A stretch of DNA of 64,000 nucleotides, taken from the NCBI GenBank assembly GCA_002102555.1, contig MCFL01000090.1:31085-95084 (forward strand), in the 5' to 3' direction. Under the pieces are notes generated by a model. It was not told the origin of the DNA and did not search any database. It worked only from the letters and a program-made list of their open reading frames with translations. Of the stretch, positions 11,447 through 23,194 are shown piece after piece (the stretch's first letter is position 1; each line of letters opens with the position of its first letter). Source of the stretch: Catenaria anguillulae PL171. Taxonomy: Eukaryota; Blastocladiomycota; Blastocladiomycetes; Blastocladiales; Catenariaceae. The position numbers and the translations under genes were made by a program.

Positions 11447-13908
11447 CTAGTATTCTGCGCCGCCGCGACCAGTGCTCCCCTTCACAATCTTGAGCTCTTC
11501 ACCTTCCGCCGTCACTCCGGCGTACTTTCCCTCCTTGATTCCCGTCCACACCTGCAAAACAAACTGCTTTGCCATTGCCTCCGAGTCAAACACAAACTCG
11601 GCGCCACGGCGACCATTGGCGTTGCTTATACCCATTCGCGCAGGAGTCATCGAACCATTGAGTGATCCGAGAATGGTGCTGAAAACAGTCGGAACGGACT
11701 TTGTTGGGTCGATGCCTGTGATCGAAATGTGCGACGGCTTGGAAGGTGTTAAGCTTGGCGTACGAGACGGTGATGATGGCACAACTTCCCGCACTGGCGA
11801 GTGTGCGCGCGACAAAGCAGGTGCGGCCGGTGAAAGTACACCAAGATGAAGCTGGGAGCCTGTTGAAATGGAAGACGACTGCTCATGCGACTCATCAAGC
11901 GCGGGTGCATCAAGGCTCATTGGATCCATTGGATTTCCCACAACAAGCTTTGCACCTGGAAGGACGAGCTGAGAAATGTCTCCGTGAAGACCCTTCTTGA
12001 TCCACTGCTGACACCTTCTGGCCTCCGATTCGGTGAAAAAGGCAAACTTGAGCGACCGCACAAGCTCACGGCGAGACCCGCCCATTGGGCGCGGCTCGAA
12101 AAGGGTGGCGCCCGCGAGTTTGATGTCATGAGGGACAAGCGTGGGAATGATTTGCACGAGTTCGAGGCCAGGCTTGAGGTTGGAAACATGCAAGCGGTAA
12201 TGCTCAGGCGACGCTTGTGGCAACACGTCGAGCGGACTTGGGGCAGGTCCGGCAGGCAGAGCTGGCTGAGCAGGCGAGGCGACAGCAGCCGTTGGAGTGT
12301 GAATCCCATTTTTTTTGTACTTTTGGCTGATGATGGACACTTTGGTGTTCGGAATCAAGAACTCGGCAAGGCGACCACCCGGAACAGCCTCGGCCTTGAC
12401 CCAGTCAAATGTCGCTTGCCAATCGTCCAGGAAACTAAAATCGAGTCGGACATATAGGGACATTTCAGGACGGCCAGAAAGCGCTGCCAAAGGCCTAAGT
12501 TGCAGATTCACAGGAACAATGCCAGCTGGCACAAGGGCGGCGCGGAGCTGGCTTATGTTGAGATGGTCAAGGAGGTTTCCGACAGTGAGGCGGAAAAGAC
12601 CAGGTGATGATGACTTGGATCGACTCGAGGCAGTGGCTGAAGATGTATTCGGTGTGGGTTCAGCGGCCATAGCTGGATCAATTGATGACTTTGTCGGCAA
12701 TTTGGCAGGCATAGCTGGAACATTTGGAACCGTCGTGGAAGCCTTAACCATCACAGATCCAACATTTTGCGTCGATTGGCCAATAGAAGATTGTGTGCTG
12801 GCTGTACAACCATGCCTCAACTCACGGCCATCAGTATGGGATGTGAAACGAAACAAATGGAAGTTGGAGTTTCGTGTCGTCGCACTCACGTACAGTTAGG
12901 CTTCGAAGGAGCAGTGTGTTGGTCTGCCGGGAGGCTCGTTGTGATGTTGAGCCAGGATCCAACTACGATAAGGCTTTTGAGATCTATGCTCGCATGTGAT
13001 TGCCACCTTATCCATCCCCTGTACCACTTCAACTTGCCCTCGGTCTCGAATGTGAGCTTGACGGATGGACCAGAAGGTTGCTTTGATGGGTAAACCGACA
13101 CGCCAGATGGGACCATTCTTCGCGGAATAACAACCGAGAGAATCTCGAGGTTACTTGCGCTTGCAGCAAAGCCTATGAGCGTGACATGCCAAGGGCAAGA
13201 TTCAACTGCTCCAGGCAAAGCGCTGAGAATTAATGAAGAGTCGGTTCCAAGAAATAAGTCAGCGCGTTTGAAGCTCATCGATGCCTCCACGGCGTCGTTG
13301 GGCATTACAATGATGGTGTACGCGTCTGCTCCACCCGAAAAGGCGAACGAGCCAGCCAGGGTGCCACTGTTGACTGCCGATTGTATCCACGATTGATACT
13401 CCTTGATCTGAGCTTGGTCACCAAATGTAAATGCGACCGATCGCACCATAGCCTTATTTGGGCCAAGTGGGCGAGGAGGGTAGAATGTTGCGCCAGTGAT
13501 GGACACGGCAGGAGGTGCGAGCTGAAGGATTTCAGCATCAGATAAGGTCGGAGAAAAACCAGTAACGAAGAGGCGAATGGTATGGTAGAGCGCTGGAGGA
13601 ATTTTCAGCGAGTCTCGAGCTCCGGTTGGTCTCATCGATACCACGGCTGATGCTGCTGGAGTCGCTGATGACAGTGGTGCAGACATTGCTGGCACTGCAG
13701 CGTCTTCAGCTGGCCGCAGCGTGACATCCTCATCCTTTTGGAGCTCATCATCGGCCACCCATGCAAATCTGAGGTTGAGATCTAAAATGTTGAGTGAGAC
13801 GTCGTCAAAGGCTCTTCGAGCAAGCTTCAGAACACGCTCCAGATCCGGGCATTTATGTGTTGGCGGCAATATCACAAGCACAGGCGACTTGGGAGAAGAG
13901 GTGTACAT
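11447..13908 (-). CDS. Array paralog 3: modular RRM-like repeat protein (N-a-e-c-d-C)
   Basis: Exons 13908-12894 and 12801-11447 give 789 residues. The 92-bp phase-1 intron runs from GTACGT to TTGTACAG. Order: N-terminal module (KSPVLVILPPTHKCPDLERV); type a (IRLFVTGFSPTLSDAEILQ); type e, shared only with paralog 4 (PWHVTLIGFAASASNLEIL); type c (FRLTVGNLLDHLNISQL); type d (YRLHVSNLKPGLELVQII); C-terminal module (HISITGIDPTKSVPTVFST...GAEFVFDSEAMAKQF...ELKIVKG). An upstream in-frame ATG at 13929 is possible. 13908 is chosen because sister proteins start five to seven residues before KSPVLV. This is the first of seven intact minus-strand copies in a row. Function unknown. Confidence 0.83.
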
Positions 13909-14229
13909 GGTCGATGATGGCAACAGCATGCATGAATGGCGGTTGCGGGTTGTTCCTCGCTTTCTATGTCATTTCCTGTATTGCTGCATTGGGATGTATG
14001 CATCTTTACCCGCCTGTGTTCACTTCGTGAGTGATCCAGGGTTCGTGTATACCGATTCAACTTGTCATGGGACCAAAAATGGGAGGAATCCAGCGTTTCA
14101 AGTCCAACGAAAACTTGCTCTCAACGCTACTACTCACCCAAACCCACAACGACATCATGGTTAAATACCCAGTCTCGAGATCTGCGAGGTGACCACGTCA
14201 AGGACCGTTCGATCCATCCATAGGGCTTT

Positions 14230-14439
14230 GATTGACCTGACTGATAACAATCTTTGCACCTGGCAATGCAAGTTAGGACACGCCTCCACCGACATCGTTC
14301 TTCATCCACTCTTGACACCGCTGCGCATCCGATTCCGTGAAAAAGGCAACCTTGAGCAATCGGACAAGCTCGCGGCGCGAACCAAGTGCGACGGCGGCAG
14401 GATCACGAGCACGGGCGCCTTGGTTGAGGTGGTGGTCAT
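14230..14439 (-). pseudogene. Array-family remnant, N-terminus joined to a type-d module
   Basis: The copy starts like a normal family gene at 14439 (MTTTSTKAPVLVILPPSH), nearly identical to paralog 4. It then jumps, with a frame change, directly into the second half of a type-d module (SRRELVRLLKVAFFTESDA then QRCQEWMKNDVGGGV). A stop codon follows, and after it a decayed LALPGAKIVI strand. Everything between the N-terminal strand and the last module is missing, so an internal deletion of well over 1 kb is inferred. Not expected to make a functional protein. Confidence 0.75.
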
Positions 14440-14663
14440 GGCGGCAACACCAATGAGGAAGCTTTGCTCGGTGTCCGGTTGATTCACAACCCATAGGCAT
14501 TGCACAGCAAGCCAAGACTTGATTGCATGTACATAGTCTACCAATCGTTCGAGCTCCCCTCGTCCAATCCCGCTCGCGATGTGTCATTAGGTCCGTTCAC
14601 CACAACTGTACCGCGACAGCGCCCCAACGAACAGGAACCGAATGTACTGCACCGGCTGTCCGT

Positions 14664-17600
14664 CTAAGCTCCACTTCCACCCCGCCTGCTGTTCCCCGTC
14701 ACAATTTTGAGCTCTTTCCCATCCGCCGTCACCCCGGCATACATGCCTGCCTTGATTCCCGTCCGCACCTGCAACACAAACTGATCTGCCACCGCCTCCG
14801 AGTCAAACACAAACTCCGAGGTGAGTCGTCCATTTGCACTGCGCACGCCCATGCGCACAGGCTCAACGGGACCCGTCAGCGAATCAAGAATGGTGCTGAA
14901 CACACTCGACACGGGTTTCGACGGATCAATCCCAGTGACGGAAACGTGCACTTGCTTTGACGGCGCCGGACTCGGCGCTTCAGATGCCAATGGCGGGAGT
15001 GTCTGAGGAACGCGTTGTGTCGTGGGCGCCGGCGACCGTGTCCGTGACCGTGACCGTGACAAAGGTTGCAACGGATGTGTAGGCGGATCCGCCATCATTG
15101 GGTCCATGAGATTCCCCACGACAAGGTGTGCACCTGGCAATGCGAGCTTGGACGCGCCTCCCCCAACGTCCTGCTTGATCCACAGCAGACATTGCTTGGC
15201 ATCCGATTCTGTGTAAAAGGCAAGCTTGAGCGATCGAACGAGCTCGTGGCGCAAACTACTCAGTGAATGCGGCTCGAAAAGCGTGGCTCCGGCGAGTTTG
15301 ATGCCGCGAGGAACGAGTACTGGAATGATGTGAACGAGCTCGAGGTCAGGTTTGAGGTCAGAAACATGTAAACGATAATGCTCAGTTGATGCTTCGGGCA
15401 ACGCGTCGATCGCGCCCAGCACATCGGGCTCGTGCGACGCCAGAGGAGTGGATGGATGTGGCACAGTTGGACTGGATGGAACTGGTTCAGTAGGTGAGGT
15501 CGCTGCCAGCGTGGCGCCCGTGACAGTGACTTTGGTATTGGGAACGAGCACCTTGGCAACAGAACCACCCGCAACAGCTTGATCTTTGATCCAGTCGTGC
15601 GTCAGTTGCAAATCGCGCTGGGATTCAAATTCCAGTCGGACAAATCGAGACTTCTCCGGTCGACCCGCGAGTGACTTCAAGGGCATAAGGTGCATATCAA
15701 CCAGCGATACGCCGGCTGGTACGAGCGCGGAAAAAAGTTGGTCCTTGGTGAGATGGTCGAGCAGGTTGCCAATTGTAACACGGTAGATTGCTGGTGGCGG
15801 AGTGATTGGCTGAGCCGCGGGCAGGTCAGACGAAGATGAATGGGGCGGTGTGGAAGCTGACGAGGCAATAGATCTAGTCGTCGAATTGGCTTGCGGCGGC
15901 TTGCATGAATGATTCATGTAAATGCTGGCTGTTCGCACAATCATTTTGGCAACACATCCACCTGGTTTCGAATGATGCTTGATCCAAAGTCCACACAAAT
16001 TGGCTTCGACTTCGGTCTCGAACGCAAGCGTGACAAACCGGGCGAGTTCGGGACGGCCAACACCAAGAGGTTTGAGTGCGTGAAGAGTTGCGCCAATGAG
16101 CTGAATTCCGTCGGGAATGATGTTGGCAACCATTGACTTGTCCGCAAATGAATCGCGCAAGTTGCCCACCGTCAGGCGCCATGCAGCGTCGTCGGCATCT
16201 GGCAGGTCACTCGGTACAGATGCGGCTGACGGGACGGCGGCCAAGGATGACGGATCAGGTGAAAATGGCAAAGGAGAATCGGAAATTGCGGCCGCAGCTG
16301 CTGCCTTGACGTGCATCAAGTCTCCAGGCGACATGCCTGCCGGCAGCATGTTCACCGATAAAACTGGCGTCACGACCTTGTCAGCCAAATCCCCAGCGCT
16401 TGCCGCTTGTTTGAGCCAGTCAATGTGCAGCTTGGCGTTCTTGGGCTTGTCAAACGCCAATAGAACCGAGCGAACCTTTGATCGCCCAGGACCCAACGGG
16501 AGCGGCGAATAGAATGTCGCGCCCTTGATAGCGGCGTCGCCATTGGAGCATGCGCTGAATATCTCGGCGTCACTCAATGTTGGCACAAAGTCGCAAATGA
16601 GGACCCGTGGGTCATGGATGGCGGCTGGTTTGATATTTGACACGTCGCAGGCGAGGACATGAGACTCGGAAGTGGCCGGCGTCATCGTAGGGAGCGAAGC
16701 TGGAGAGCATGGCTCCGCGGCCACAGCGACATTAAGAGGCGATGCAATGATGGAGTCGCCACGGACTGGAGGCTTGAATCAGTTGAATGCACAGCAACGA
16801 GAGAATCACGGGCAAAGATCAAGACATGCCATCAGAAGGAGTCGCCATCGAAACCACAGGAGATTGGACTTTTGGGTTTGACTCGACTTCGAGCCGCGAT
16901 CCCACCACGATTCTCTTGAGGTCCAAACTGATATTGAACTGCCACTTGATCCATCCCTTGTACCACTTGATCTCCTCCTCGGACTCGAACACGAGCGTGA
17001 CAGAGCGACCAGTGGGATGCGAGAGGGGTTGAAATGACACGCCAAATGGGACCAGTCGTCGCGGAACGGCATTCAAGAGAATGTCGAGGTTGCTTGCGCT
17101 CGCAGCAAAGCCCGTGAGTGTGACATGCCAGGGACTTGATTCCGCCGCAGCGGGCGGCAGATTGCTGAGCATGTGGGAAGAATCGGTCCCAAGAAATAAG
17201 TCGGCTCTCTTGAAGCTCATGGAACCTTCCACAGAGTCTCTCGGTAAAATAACCATTGTGAAGCAGTTATCAGGCCGCCCACCCGGAAACAAGAACGATT
17301 CACCCAGGCTGCCTTTGTTGACGGCCGAACGCAACCATGACTGATATACCTTGACATGTCTGGGATTACTGAAGGCAAAAGCGGCCGATCGCACCATGCT
17401 GTTGTTTGGACCAATCGGTCGGGGCGGGTAAAACGTCGCGGAGCTGATCGTAACGTTGGGCGGCGCTAGCTGAAGGATTTGAGCATCAGACAGAGTGGGA
17501 GCGAAGCCCATGACAAGGAGACGCATGGAATCGATTGGCGCCGGGGAAATCGCATTCGCCGGCTCGGTAAATGATGCCATCGGCGCAGGTGCAGGTGCAG

Positions 17601-17853
17601 GTGCAGGCGGAGAGCTCGAAACCATTGTCGACGCAGCTGGGGCTGCGGGTGTGGATACCCGCACCGTGTTTTCCTCGTCCGCTTGCAATTCGTCACCCGA
17701 CACCCACGCAAACCTGAGGTTGAGGTCCAAGATGTTGAGTGACAGATCGTCAAAGGCTTTGCGGGCAAGCTTGAGCACTCGAGTGAGGTCCGGGCACGCG
17801 TGCGACGGCGGCAGGATCACCAGCACGGGCGCCTTGGTCGAGGTGGTGGTCAT
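14664..17853 (-). CDS. Array paralog 4: largest modular RRM-like repeat protein (six internal modules)
   Basis: Exon 1 (17853 to about 16830) starts MTTTSTKAPVLVILPP. It holds the N-terminal module, a type-a module (RLLVMGFAPTLSDAQILQ) and the type-e module shared with paralog 3 (PWHVTLTGFAASASNLDIL). Exon 2 (about 16765-14664) holds a second type a (RVLICDFVPTLSDAEIFS), type b (WRLTVGNLRDSFADKS), type c (YRVTIGNLLDHLTKDQL), type d (YRLHVSDLKPDLELVHII) and the C-terminal module (HVSVTGIDPSKPVSSVFST). No good GT donor is seen. A GC-AG intron, 16829-16766 (GCATGT to CTCCAG, 64 bp, phase 1), keeps the frame and the family's intron phase, giving 1041 residues. The junction is uncertain; two separate genes are possible but less likely. 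Confidence 0.75.
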
Positions 17854-18316
17854 GGTGGCGGCAAAGAATAAATGATGATGCGCTGCGACAGGTCGAGGGC
17901 TTGCTTTGCTTTGGCCTAGGATACCAATCCATTGAGTTTTTTTTTTGCCGCCGGCCCCGGTCACGATCATGAGATCAATGATTCCTGGGCACCCCCTTCA
18001 AGGCGGTGCGCCGACGCTGTCAAAAAAACCTTCCACGTGTATCATACAGAGCACACATGTCGAAAGACAGATGGATTGAACGAAAGAGCGAGAAAATACA
18101 TGGCAATAGATGGCACTCGGGCAGACCCAGACGCCGAATTACAGAACAATGTCCCACTCGCCAGTTGTTGATCATGACGAAAAATCACGGCTTTCCATAG
18201 TCGACCGGTCCAGGGCATACTCGGAACGTGACAAAAACCAAGCAAGTCATGACGGCAACAAGGCACATCGTAACTTTGCGTGCCCATCGGAAAGTTGCTG
18301 ATGCACCCACGATTAC
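17854..18316. other. Intergenic between array paralogs 4 and 5
   Basis: About 460 bp holding the paralog 4 promoter and the region downstream of paralog 5. I searched it for the C-terminal module missing from paralog 5 and found no trace in any frame. Confidence 0.5.
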
Positions 18317-19879
18317 CTATGCTGCCATTGGATCCATGGGATTGCCCACAACAATCTTTGCCCCGGGCAACACCACTTTGGACGCACCACCACCCGAATC
18401 TAGCTTGATCCACTGCTGACACTTTTTGGCATCTGACTCGGTGACAAATGCAAACTTGAGCGACCGCACCAGCTCGCGGCGAGACCCGCCCATTGGGCGC
18501 GGCGCAAAGAGCGACGCACCAGCGAGCTTGACGCCGCGCGGTACGAGCGCAGAAACGAATTGGGCAAGCTCGAGGTCAGGCTTGAGATTGGAAACGTGAA
18601 GGCGATAGTTGTTTGGTGATGCTTCGGGTAAAGGGTCGTCCGTGGTAGCCGGAACGGATGAGGTTGCAGTGGCTTTTGGTGTGGTGTTGGCGGTTTTCGA
18701 TGGTGTTGGCTTTTGTGCAGCTAGAGTCGACCCTGATGACGACACAGCCGCAGGCGACTTGAGCTTTTGAATGTCTGCAACGACTTTGGCTTTGGGGACG
18801 AGTAGATTGGCAATGCGGCCACCTTTGCCAGACTCGGCCCGAACCCAGTCATGCGCTGCTTGTGCGTCACTTTGGGTGTCAAAGTTAATCCAGACATAAA
18901 GGCACTTGTCTGGCCGGTCACTGAGTTGAACGAGAGATTGAATACTGAGATCAATGAACGACACGCTGGGTGGAATCAGAAGTGAAGAGAGCTGAGATTT
19001 ACTGAGTGTCGGTAAAAGGTTACCAACAGTCAGGCGGTATCGAGTCGACTTGTCAGCACTTGAAGTCGGTGCAGGTGGACGAGTCACTGGCTGGGCAAGA
19101 GAGATGGGCGTGGTGACTGCAGGTGCAGCTGAAGTTGAGGAAGAGCTAGGAGTAGGAGACGAGGAGCGGGTACGAGCTTTACGAGGTGCGCTGGGCTCAT
19201 TGAGACCAATTTTTCCTTTTGGCGTAATGATTTTGCGCAACGCCCCGCCATCCTTTGATTCCTTCTTGATCCAATCGTAGCACGCAAATGCGTGCGCTTT
19301 CGACGCGAATGTCAGCTTGATAAATCGCACCGTTTCGGGCCGCTCCTTGCCAAGTCGACTCGGAGGGAGGGCAGTCGCACCGGTCAGGGTCACTCCTTTA
19401 GGAGCAATGTGAGCGAGAATCTCGTCCCTGGACAGGGTACCGATAAAGTTGCCAACGACCAGCTTCCAATCACAATCACGGGCATCGGGAACAACTGTTG
19501 CCGTGGCTGATGCCGCTGAGCCGTTTGGCAACGCGGCCGGAACAGTCACAGGTACAGCAACCTTGGCGATGTTGGCGGCAGGTCGCACAAGTGGTTTGGG
19601 CGGTAATGGCGAATCGAGTGCAGGTGCGGGTACCACTCTCGTCTGTGCCGGAAGCACGACAGGTTGCGCGGCAGGCGGTGACCCAATGGCGTGAAGAGCA
19701 GGGTTTTCAGTCTGCAGCTCGTCGTCGGATACCCAAGCAAACCGAAAGTTGAGATCTAAGGTGTTGAGTGCGACATCGTCAAAGGCCTTGCGGGCAAGCT
19801 TGAGGACTCGTTCCAGATCTGGACACTTGTGCGTTGGCGGCAAGATGACGAGCACGGGCGATTTGGTCGAGGCGGTCAT
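18317..19879 (-). CDS. Array paralog 5: modular RRM-like repeat protein without C-terminal module (N-b-c-d)
   Basis: A single open frame of 520 residues without an intron. The N-terminal module (KSPVLVILPPTHKCPDLERV) is followed by type b (WKLVVGNFIGTLSRDEIL...IKLTFASKAHAFACYDWI), type c (YRLTVGNLLPTLSKSQL) and type d (YRLHVSNLKPDLELAQF). The protein ends at VVGNPMDPMAA and lacks the C-terminal module present in most sisters, which continue NPMDPMMADP at this point. Paralog 9 ends at the same place, so this is a second architecture and not a random break. The start at 19879 is unambiguous by alignment with sister genes. Confidence 0.88.
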   Translation of the reverse strand: MTASTKSPVLVILPPTHKCPDLERVLKLARKAFDDVALNTLDLNFRFAWVSDDELQTENPALHAIGSPPAAQPVVLPAQTRVVPAPALDSPLPPKPLVRPAANIAKVAVPVTVPAALPNGSAASATATVVPDARDCDWKLVVGNFIGTLSRDEILAHIAPKGVTLTGATALPPSRLGKERPETVRFIKLTFASKAHAFACYDWIKKESKDGGALRKIITPKGKIGLNEPSAPRKARTRSSSPTPSSSSTSAAPAVTTPISLAQPVTRPPAPTSSADKSTRYRLTVGNLLPTLSKSQLSSLLIPPSVSFIDLSIQSLVQLSDRPDKCLYVWINFDTQSDAQAAHDWVRAESGKGGRIANLLVPKAKVVADIQKLKSPAAVSSSGSTLAAQKPTPSKTANTTPKATATSSVPATTDDPLPEASPNNYRLHVSNLKPDLELAQFVSALVPRGVKLAGASLFAPRPMGGSRRELVRSLKFAFVTESDAKKCQQWIKLDSGGGASKVVLPGAKIVVGNPMDPMAA

Positions 19880-20242
19880 GGCGGCAATGACATTGGGAAG
19901 ATGAGTTGCTCTGAGTGCGTTACTTCATTCCACAACATACGTGGCATGGATTACATAGTAGTCACGGTGTTTCTTTATTCGATCCATTCCCTTTATACCT
20001 CCATGTTGAAGGAGCCATCGTTCTTGGCGGCGTTCTTTTTATCGCGATGCAAACAGTGCAGACATCAGAATTACGTCCGAATGGCCTGAGTACGAATGGT
20101 ATGAGGGCCGTATGCCAATGCACGTACGCATGCATGACGAAATTGATTTCACAAGAGCTCTTTGTGCCAATACAATAACAAAACATTGCAACACCGAAAC
20201 ACGACCAATCAAAACCATTGCCATTTACTCTCCACCACCACC
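19880..20242. other. Intergenic between array paralogs 5 and 6
   Basis: About 360 bp between two tandem minus-strand genes. No coding remnant or repeat is recognised. Confidence 0.5.
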
Positions 20243-23194
20243 TCAACTGCTGCCGCCCTTGGCAATCTTGAGCTCTTCTCCCGCCGCCGTCACGTCCGCA
20301 TACTTTCCCTCCCTGATTCCTATCCACACCTGTAACACAAACTGCTTTGCCGTCGCCTCCGAGTCAAACACAAACTCGGCTCCACGCCGTCCATTTGCGT
20401 TCCGGACGCCCATGCGCAGGGGCTCAACAGGGCCTGTTAGCGATCCGAGAATGGTGCTGAACACGGTTGACACGGGCTTGGCTGGATCGATGCCAATCAG
20501 TGAGATGTGGAACAAGGGCGCACCCATTGAAGGAGCAGGAAGCGACGATGTGTTGGACGACACGGATGGCGAACGTGATGGTTGACGAGACGCGAGATCG
20601 GAAGTGCGCTGTGTGTTTGAGGTGGCCAACACGGCCGCGTGCGGGCTGGGCGGCAAAGGCCGTGTTTGGGCGAGCGCGAGAAGGCTGGGAGATGTCGGCT
20701 CTTCCACCACACCACCCGCGCTCTTGTCAGCCTCGACTGGCGGATCCGCCATCATCGGGTCCATGGGATTACCCACAACAATCTTTGCACCTGCCAACAC
20801 CACCTTGGACACACCACCACCCGAATCTTGCTTGATCCACTGCTGACAACGTTTCGCGTCCCATTCTGTGAGAAATGCAAATTTGAGCGACCGGACCAGC
20901 TCGCGGCGCGATCCGCCCATTGGTCGTGGGGCAAAGAGTGACGCGCCAACGAGCCGTACGTCGCGCGGGACGAGCGCGGGAATAATTTGTGCAAGCTCGA
21001 GGTTTGGATCGAGGTTGGATACGTGCAGACGGTAGTTGTTGGGTGAAGCTTCGGGAAGGTCGGTAATGGTAGCAGGTGAGGCATGCAAGGAGGGTGAATG
21101 CGCCAAAGATGATGGACTGTGCGTGTGTGACGAAGGAGGTGCGGGTGCTGGTACCGGTATTGCAGAAGAAGAAGAAGAAAAAGTGGATGGCTGGATGATA
21201 TTGATAATGGGCTTGACTTTTTGCGGCAGTAAACCGGCAACAAGTCCTCCTGCCACTGCTTGCGAACGGATCCAGTCGTGTGCGACTTGAAGTTCATGCT
21301 CGGATTTGAACTCAAGGGCAACGTAGCGGCACTTTTCGGGACGGCCAGTGAGCTGTTGGGATGGATGAAGAGTCATTCTCGAAGGTGAAAGGCCTGGTGG
21401 GAGAAGATTGGCAAATAGCTGGTCCTGAGTAAAGTGATGGAGAATGTTGCCAACTGTGAGACGAAACGGCGATGATGGATTTGCCCCGGGAATGCTGGCC
21501 GGCTGTGGGGAAATGGCGCACGCTAAAGGTGGGCCCGATGCTCCGGTGGTGATGCTGCCTAACGAGATCGATGCAGGCGGAGTCATGGCAGCCGAAACGT
21601 AAACCTTGGCTCCGGGTGAAACCAAGTCAGTCATTGGGCCGCCAACGTCGGCTCTGGATGCGATCCATTCGCGACACACCCGTGCGTCTGATTGGGAGTC
21701 AAAAGCGAGCGTCATGTAGTGAACGGGCTCGGGGCGGCCAGTGCCAAGGGGGCGTGGGGCGTGAATCACTGCGCCTGCCAGGTTAATGCCGGCAGGGATG
21801 ATGTTTGCAAGCACATCTGCGGCGAGTGCGGACGGCCGTAGGTTGCCAACCTTGATCCGCCAATGACAGTCTTGCGGTTCTGGTACGCTGGCGGGAAGAG
21901 TTTGGGCAGACAATGGAAGCGACGGAAGCTTTGCCTGTGCACCGCCAATTTGGAGCGGACGAGAGGCAGTCGGTGATGGGGTGGGCTGTTGGGTAACCGA
22001 TGAAGCCGGCGGTGAGCTGTTGTTGGTCGGGCCAGCGGGAGTCGTAGCAGGAATGAGTGTGGCGGCCGTTGGACGAGGAGCACCAGGTTCATTCAGACTG
22101 AGCTTGCCATTTGGCGTGATGATTTTACGCACAACCCCGCCCTCATCAGACTGATTCTTGATCCAATCGTAGCAAGCAAATGCATGGTCTTTTGACGCAA
22201 ACGCCAGCTTGATAAACAAGACCATCTCAGGCCGCCCTTTTCCAAGTCGGCTCGGTGGGTACATTGTCGCACCTGTCAAAGTGACGCCTTGAGGTACAAG
22301 GCTGTTGATAATCTCTTGCTTGGAGAGGGTGCTGATAAAGTTTCCTGCGACAAGCCGCCAGTTACGATCGGTGGCCTGGGGAAGACCGTGCGGCACTGCT
22401 GCTGCCGCCGGGGCGCAGGATGATACTGTAGCAGCGTCTTTTGCAACTTGCGGGGCCGTCAGCGAGTTGCCGAAAAGCAACGACTTGTTGGGCTCGCTCA
22501 ACGTTTCCTCGAGCTCCACTCTTTGCGGAAGGAAGATGGTCAAGACACTCTTGGTCATCAACTTGCCCGCCAGCGACCCATTCGCGGCTGACTGCTTGAT
22601 CCAATCGAAATACTCCTTGGCGTGCTTGGCCTTGGCAAAGGCAAAGACAACCGAGCGAACCATCGACCTGCCGAAGCCCAAGGGTCGCGCTGGGTAGAAT
22701 ATTGCGCCAATGATTTCAATCTCGGGAGGACACATGCCGAGAATTTCGGTGTCAGACAAGCTTGGTGCAATGTCGGAAAAGAAGATTCGGAAACAGTTGG
22801 GATCCGCCTCCTTGATGGACAATTTGCGGACTGCGACTGCCGTTGTCGTCGCGTTATCTGACTGAGCGGCCAGTGGCGCGGGCAGCGCAGGCCGAACGGC
22901 TGCCGGCACCGGTGCTGCACCGGCGTGCGGTTGCGGAAGCGCTGGGCGACTTGAGGTGGTTTTCGCAGGCGAGAGTCCATGGGGACCTAAGCTGGGAGCG
23001 AAACCCTCCTCCATCAAGTCTGGCTGCAGCTCATCGCCCGATACCCAAGCGAATCGAAGGTTGAGGTCCAAGATGTGGAGCGCGAGGTCGTCAAAGGCTT
23101 TTCGGGCGAGCTTGAGGACTCGTTCCAGATCCGGACACTTGTGTGTGGGCGGCAAAATCACGAGCACGGGCGATTTGGTCGAGGCGGTGGTCAT
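20243..23194 (-). CDS. Array paralog 6: modular RRM-like repeat protein (N-a-b-b'-c-d-C)
   Basis: An intronless frame of 983 residues starting at 23194 in a good context (GCCACCATGACC). Module order: N-terminal (KSPVLVILPPTHKCPDLERV); type a (CFRIFFSDIAPSLSDTEIL); type b (WRLVAGNFISTLSKQEII); a second b-like module (WRIKVGNLRPSALAADVL); type c (FRLTVGNILHHFTQDQL); type d (YRLHVSNLDPNLELAQII); C-terminal (FHISLIGIDPAKPVSTVFST...GAEFVFDSEATAKQF). Pro/Ser/Ala-rich linkers separate the modules. The reading frame is open upstream to 24022, but that part is antisense to paralog 7 and is excluded. Being intronless while paralogs 7 and 8 have one intron is notable. Function unknown. Confidence 0.9.
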   Translation of the reverse strand: MTTASTKSPVLVILPPTHKCPDLERVLKLARKAFDDLALHILDLNLRFAWVSGDELQPDLMEEGFAPSLGPHGLSPAKTTSSRPALPQPHAGAAPVPAAVRPALPAPLAAQSDNATTTAVAVRKLSIKEADPNCFRIFFSDIAPSLSDTEILGMCPPEIEIIGAIFYPARPLGFGRSMVRSVVFAFAKAKHAKEYFDWIKQSAANGSLAGKLMTKSVLTIFLPQRVELEETLSEPNKSLLFGNSLTAPQVAKDAATVSSCAPAAAAVPHGLPQATDRNWRLVAGNFISTLSKQEIINSLVPQGVTLTGATMYPPSRLGKGRPEMVLFIKLAFASKDHAFACYDWIKNQSDEGGVVRKIITPNGKLSLNEPGAPRPTAATLIPATTPAGPTNNSSPPASSVTQQPTPSPTASRPLQIGGAQAKLPSLPLSAQTLPASVPEPQDCHWRIKVGNLRPSALAADVLANIIPAGINLAGAVIHAPRPLGTGRPEPVHYMTLAFDSQSDARVCREWIASRADVGGPMTDLVSPGAKVYVSAAMTPPASISLGSITTGASGPPLACAISPQPASIPGANPSSPFRLTVGNILHHFTQDQLFANLLPPGLSPSRMTLHPSQQLTGRPEKCRYVALEFKSEHELQVAHDWIRSQAVAGGLVAGLLPQKVKPIINIIQPSTFSSSSSAIPVPAPAPPSSHTHSPSSLAHSPSLHASPATITDLPEASPNNYRLHVSNLDPNLELAQIIPALVPRDVRLVGASLFAPRPMGGSRRELVRSLKFAFLTEWDAKRCQQWIKQDSGGGVSKVVLAGAKIVVGNPMDPMMADPPVEADKSAGGVVEEPTSPSLLALAQTRPLPPSPHAAVLATSNTQRTSDLASRQPSRSPSVSSNTSSLPAPSMGAPLFHISLIGIDPAKPVSTVFSTILGSLTGPVEPLRMGVRNANGRRGAEFVFDSEATAKQFVLQVWIGIREGKYADVTAAGEELKIAKGGSS

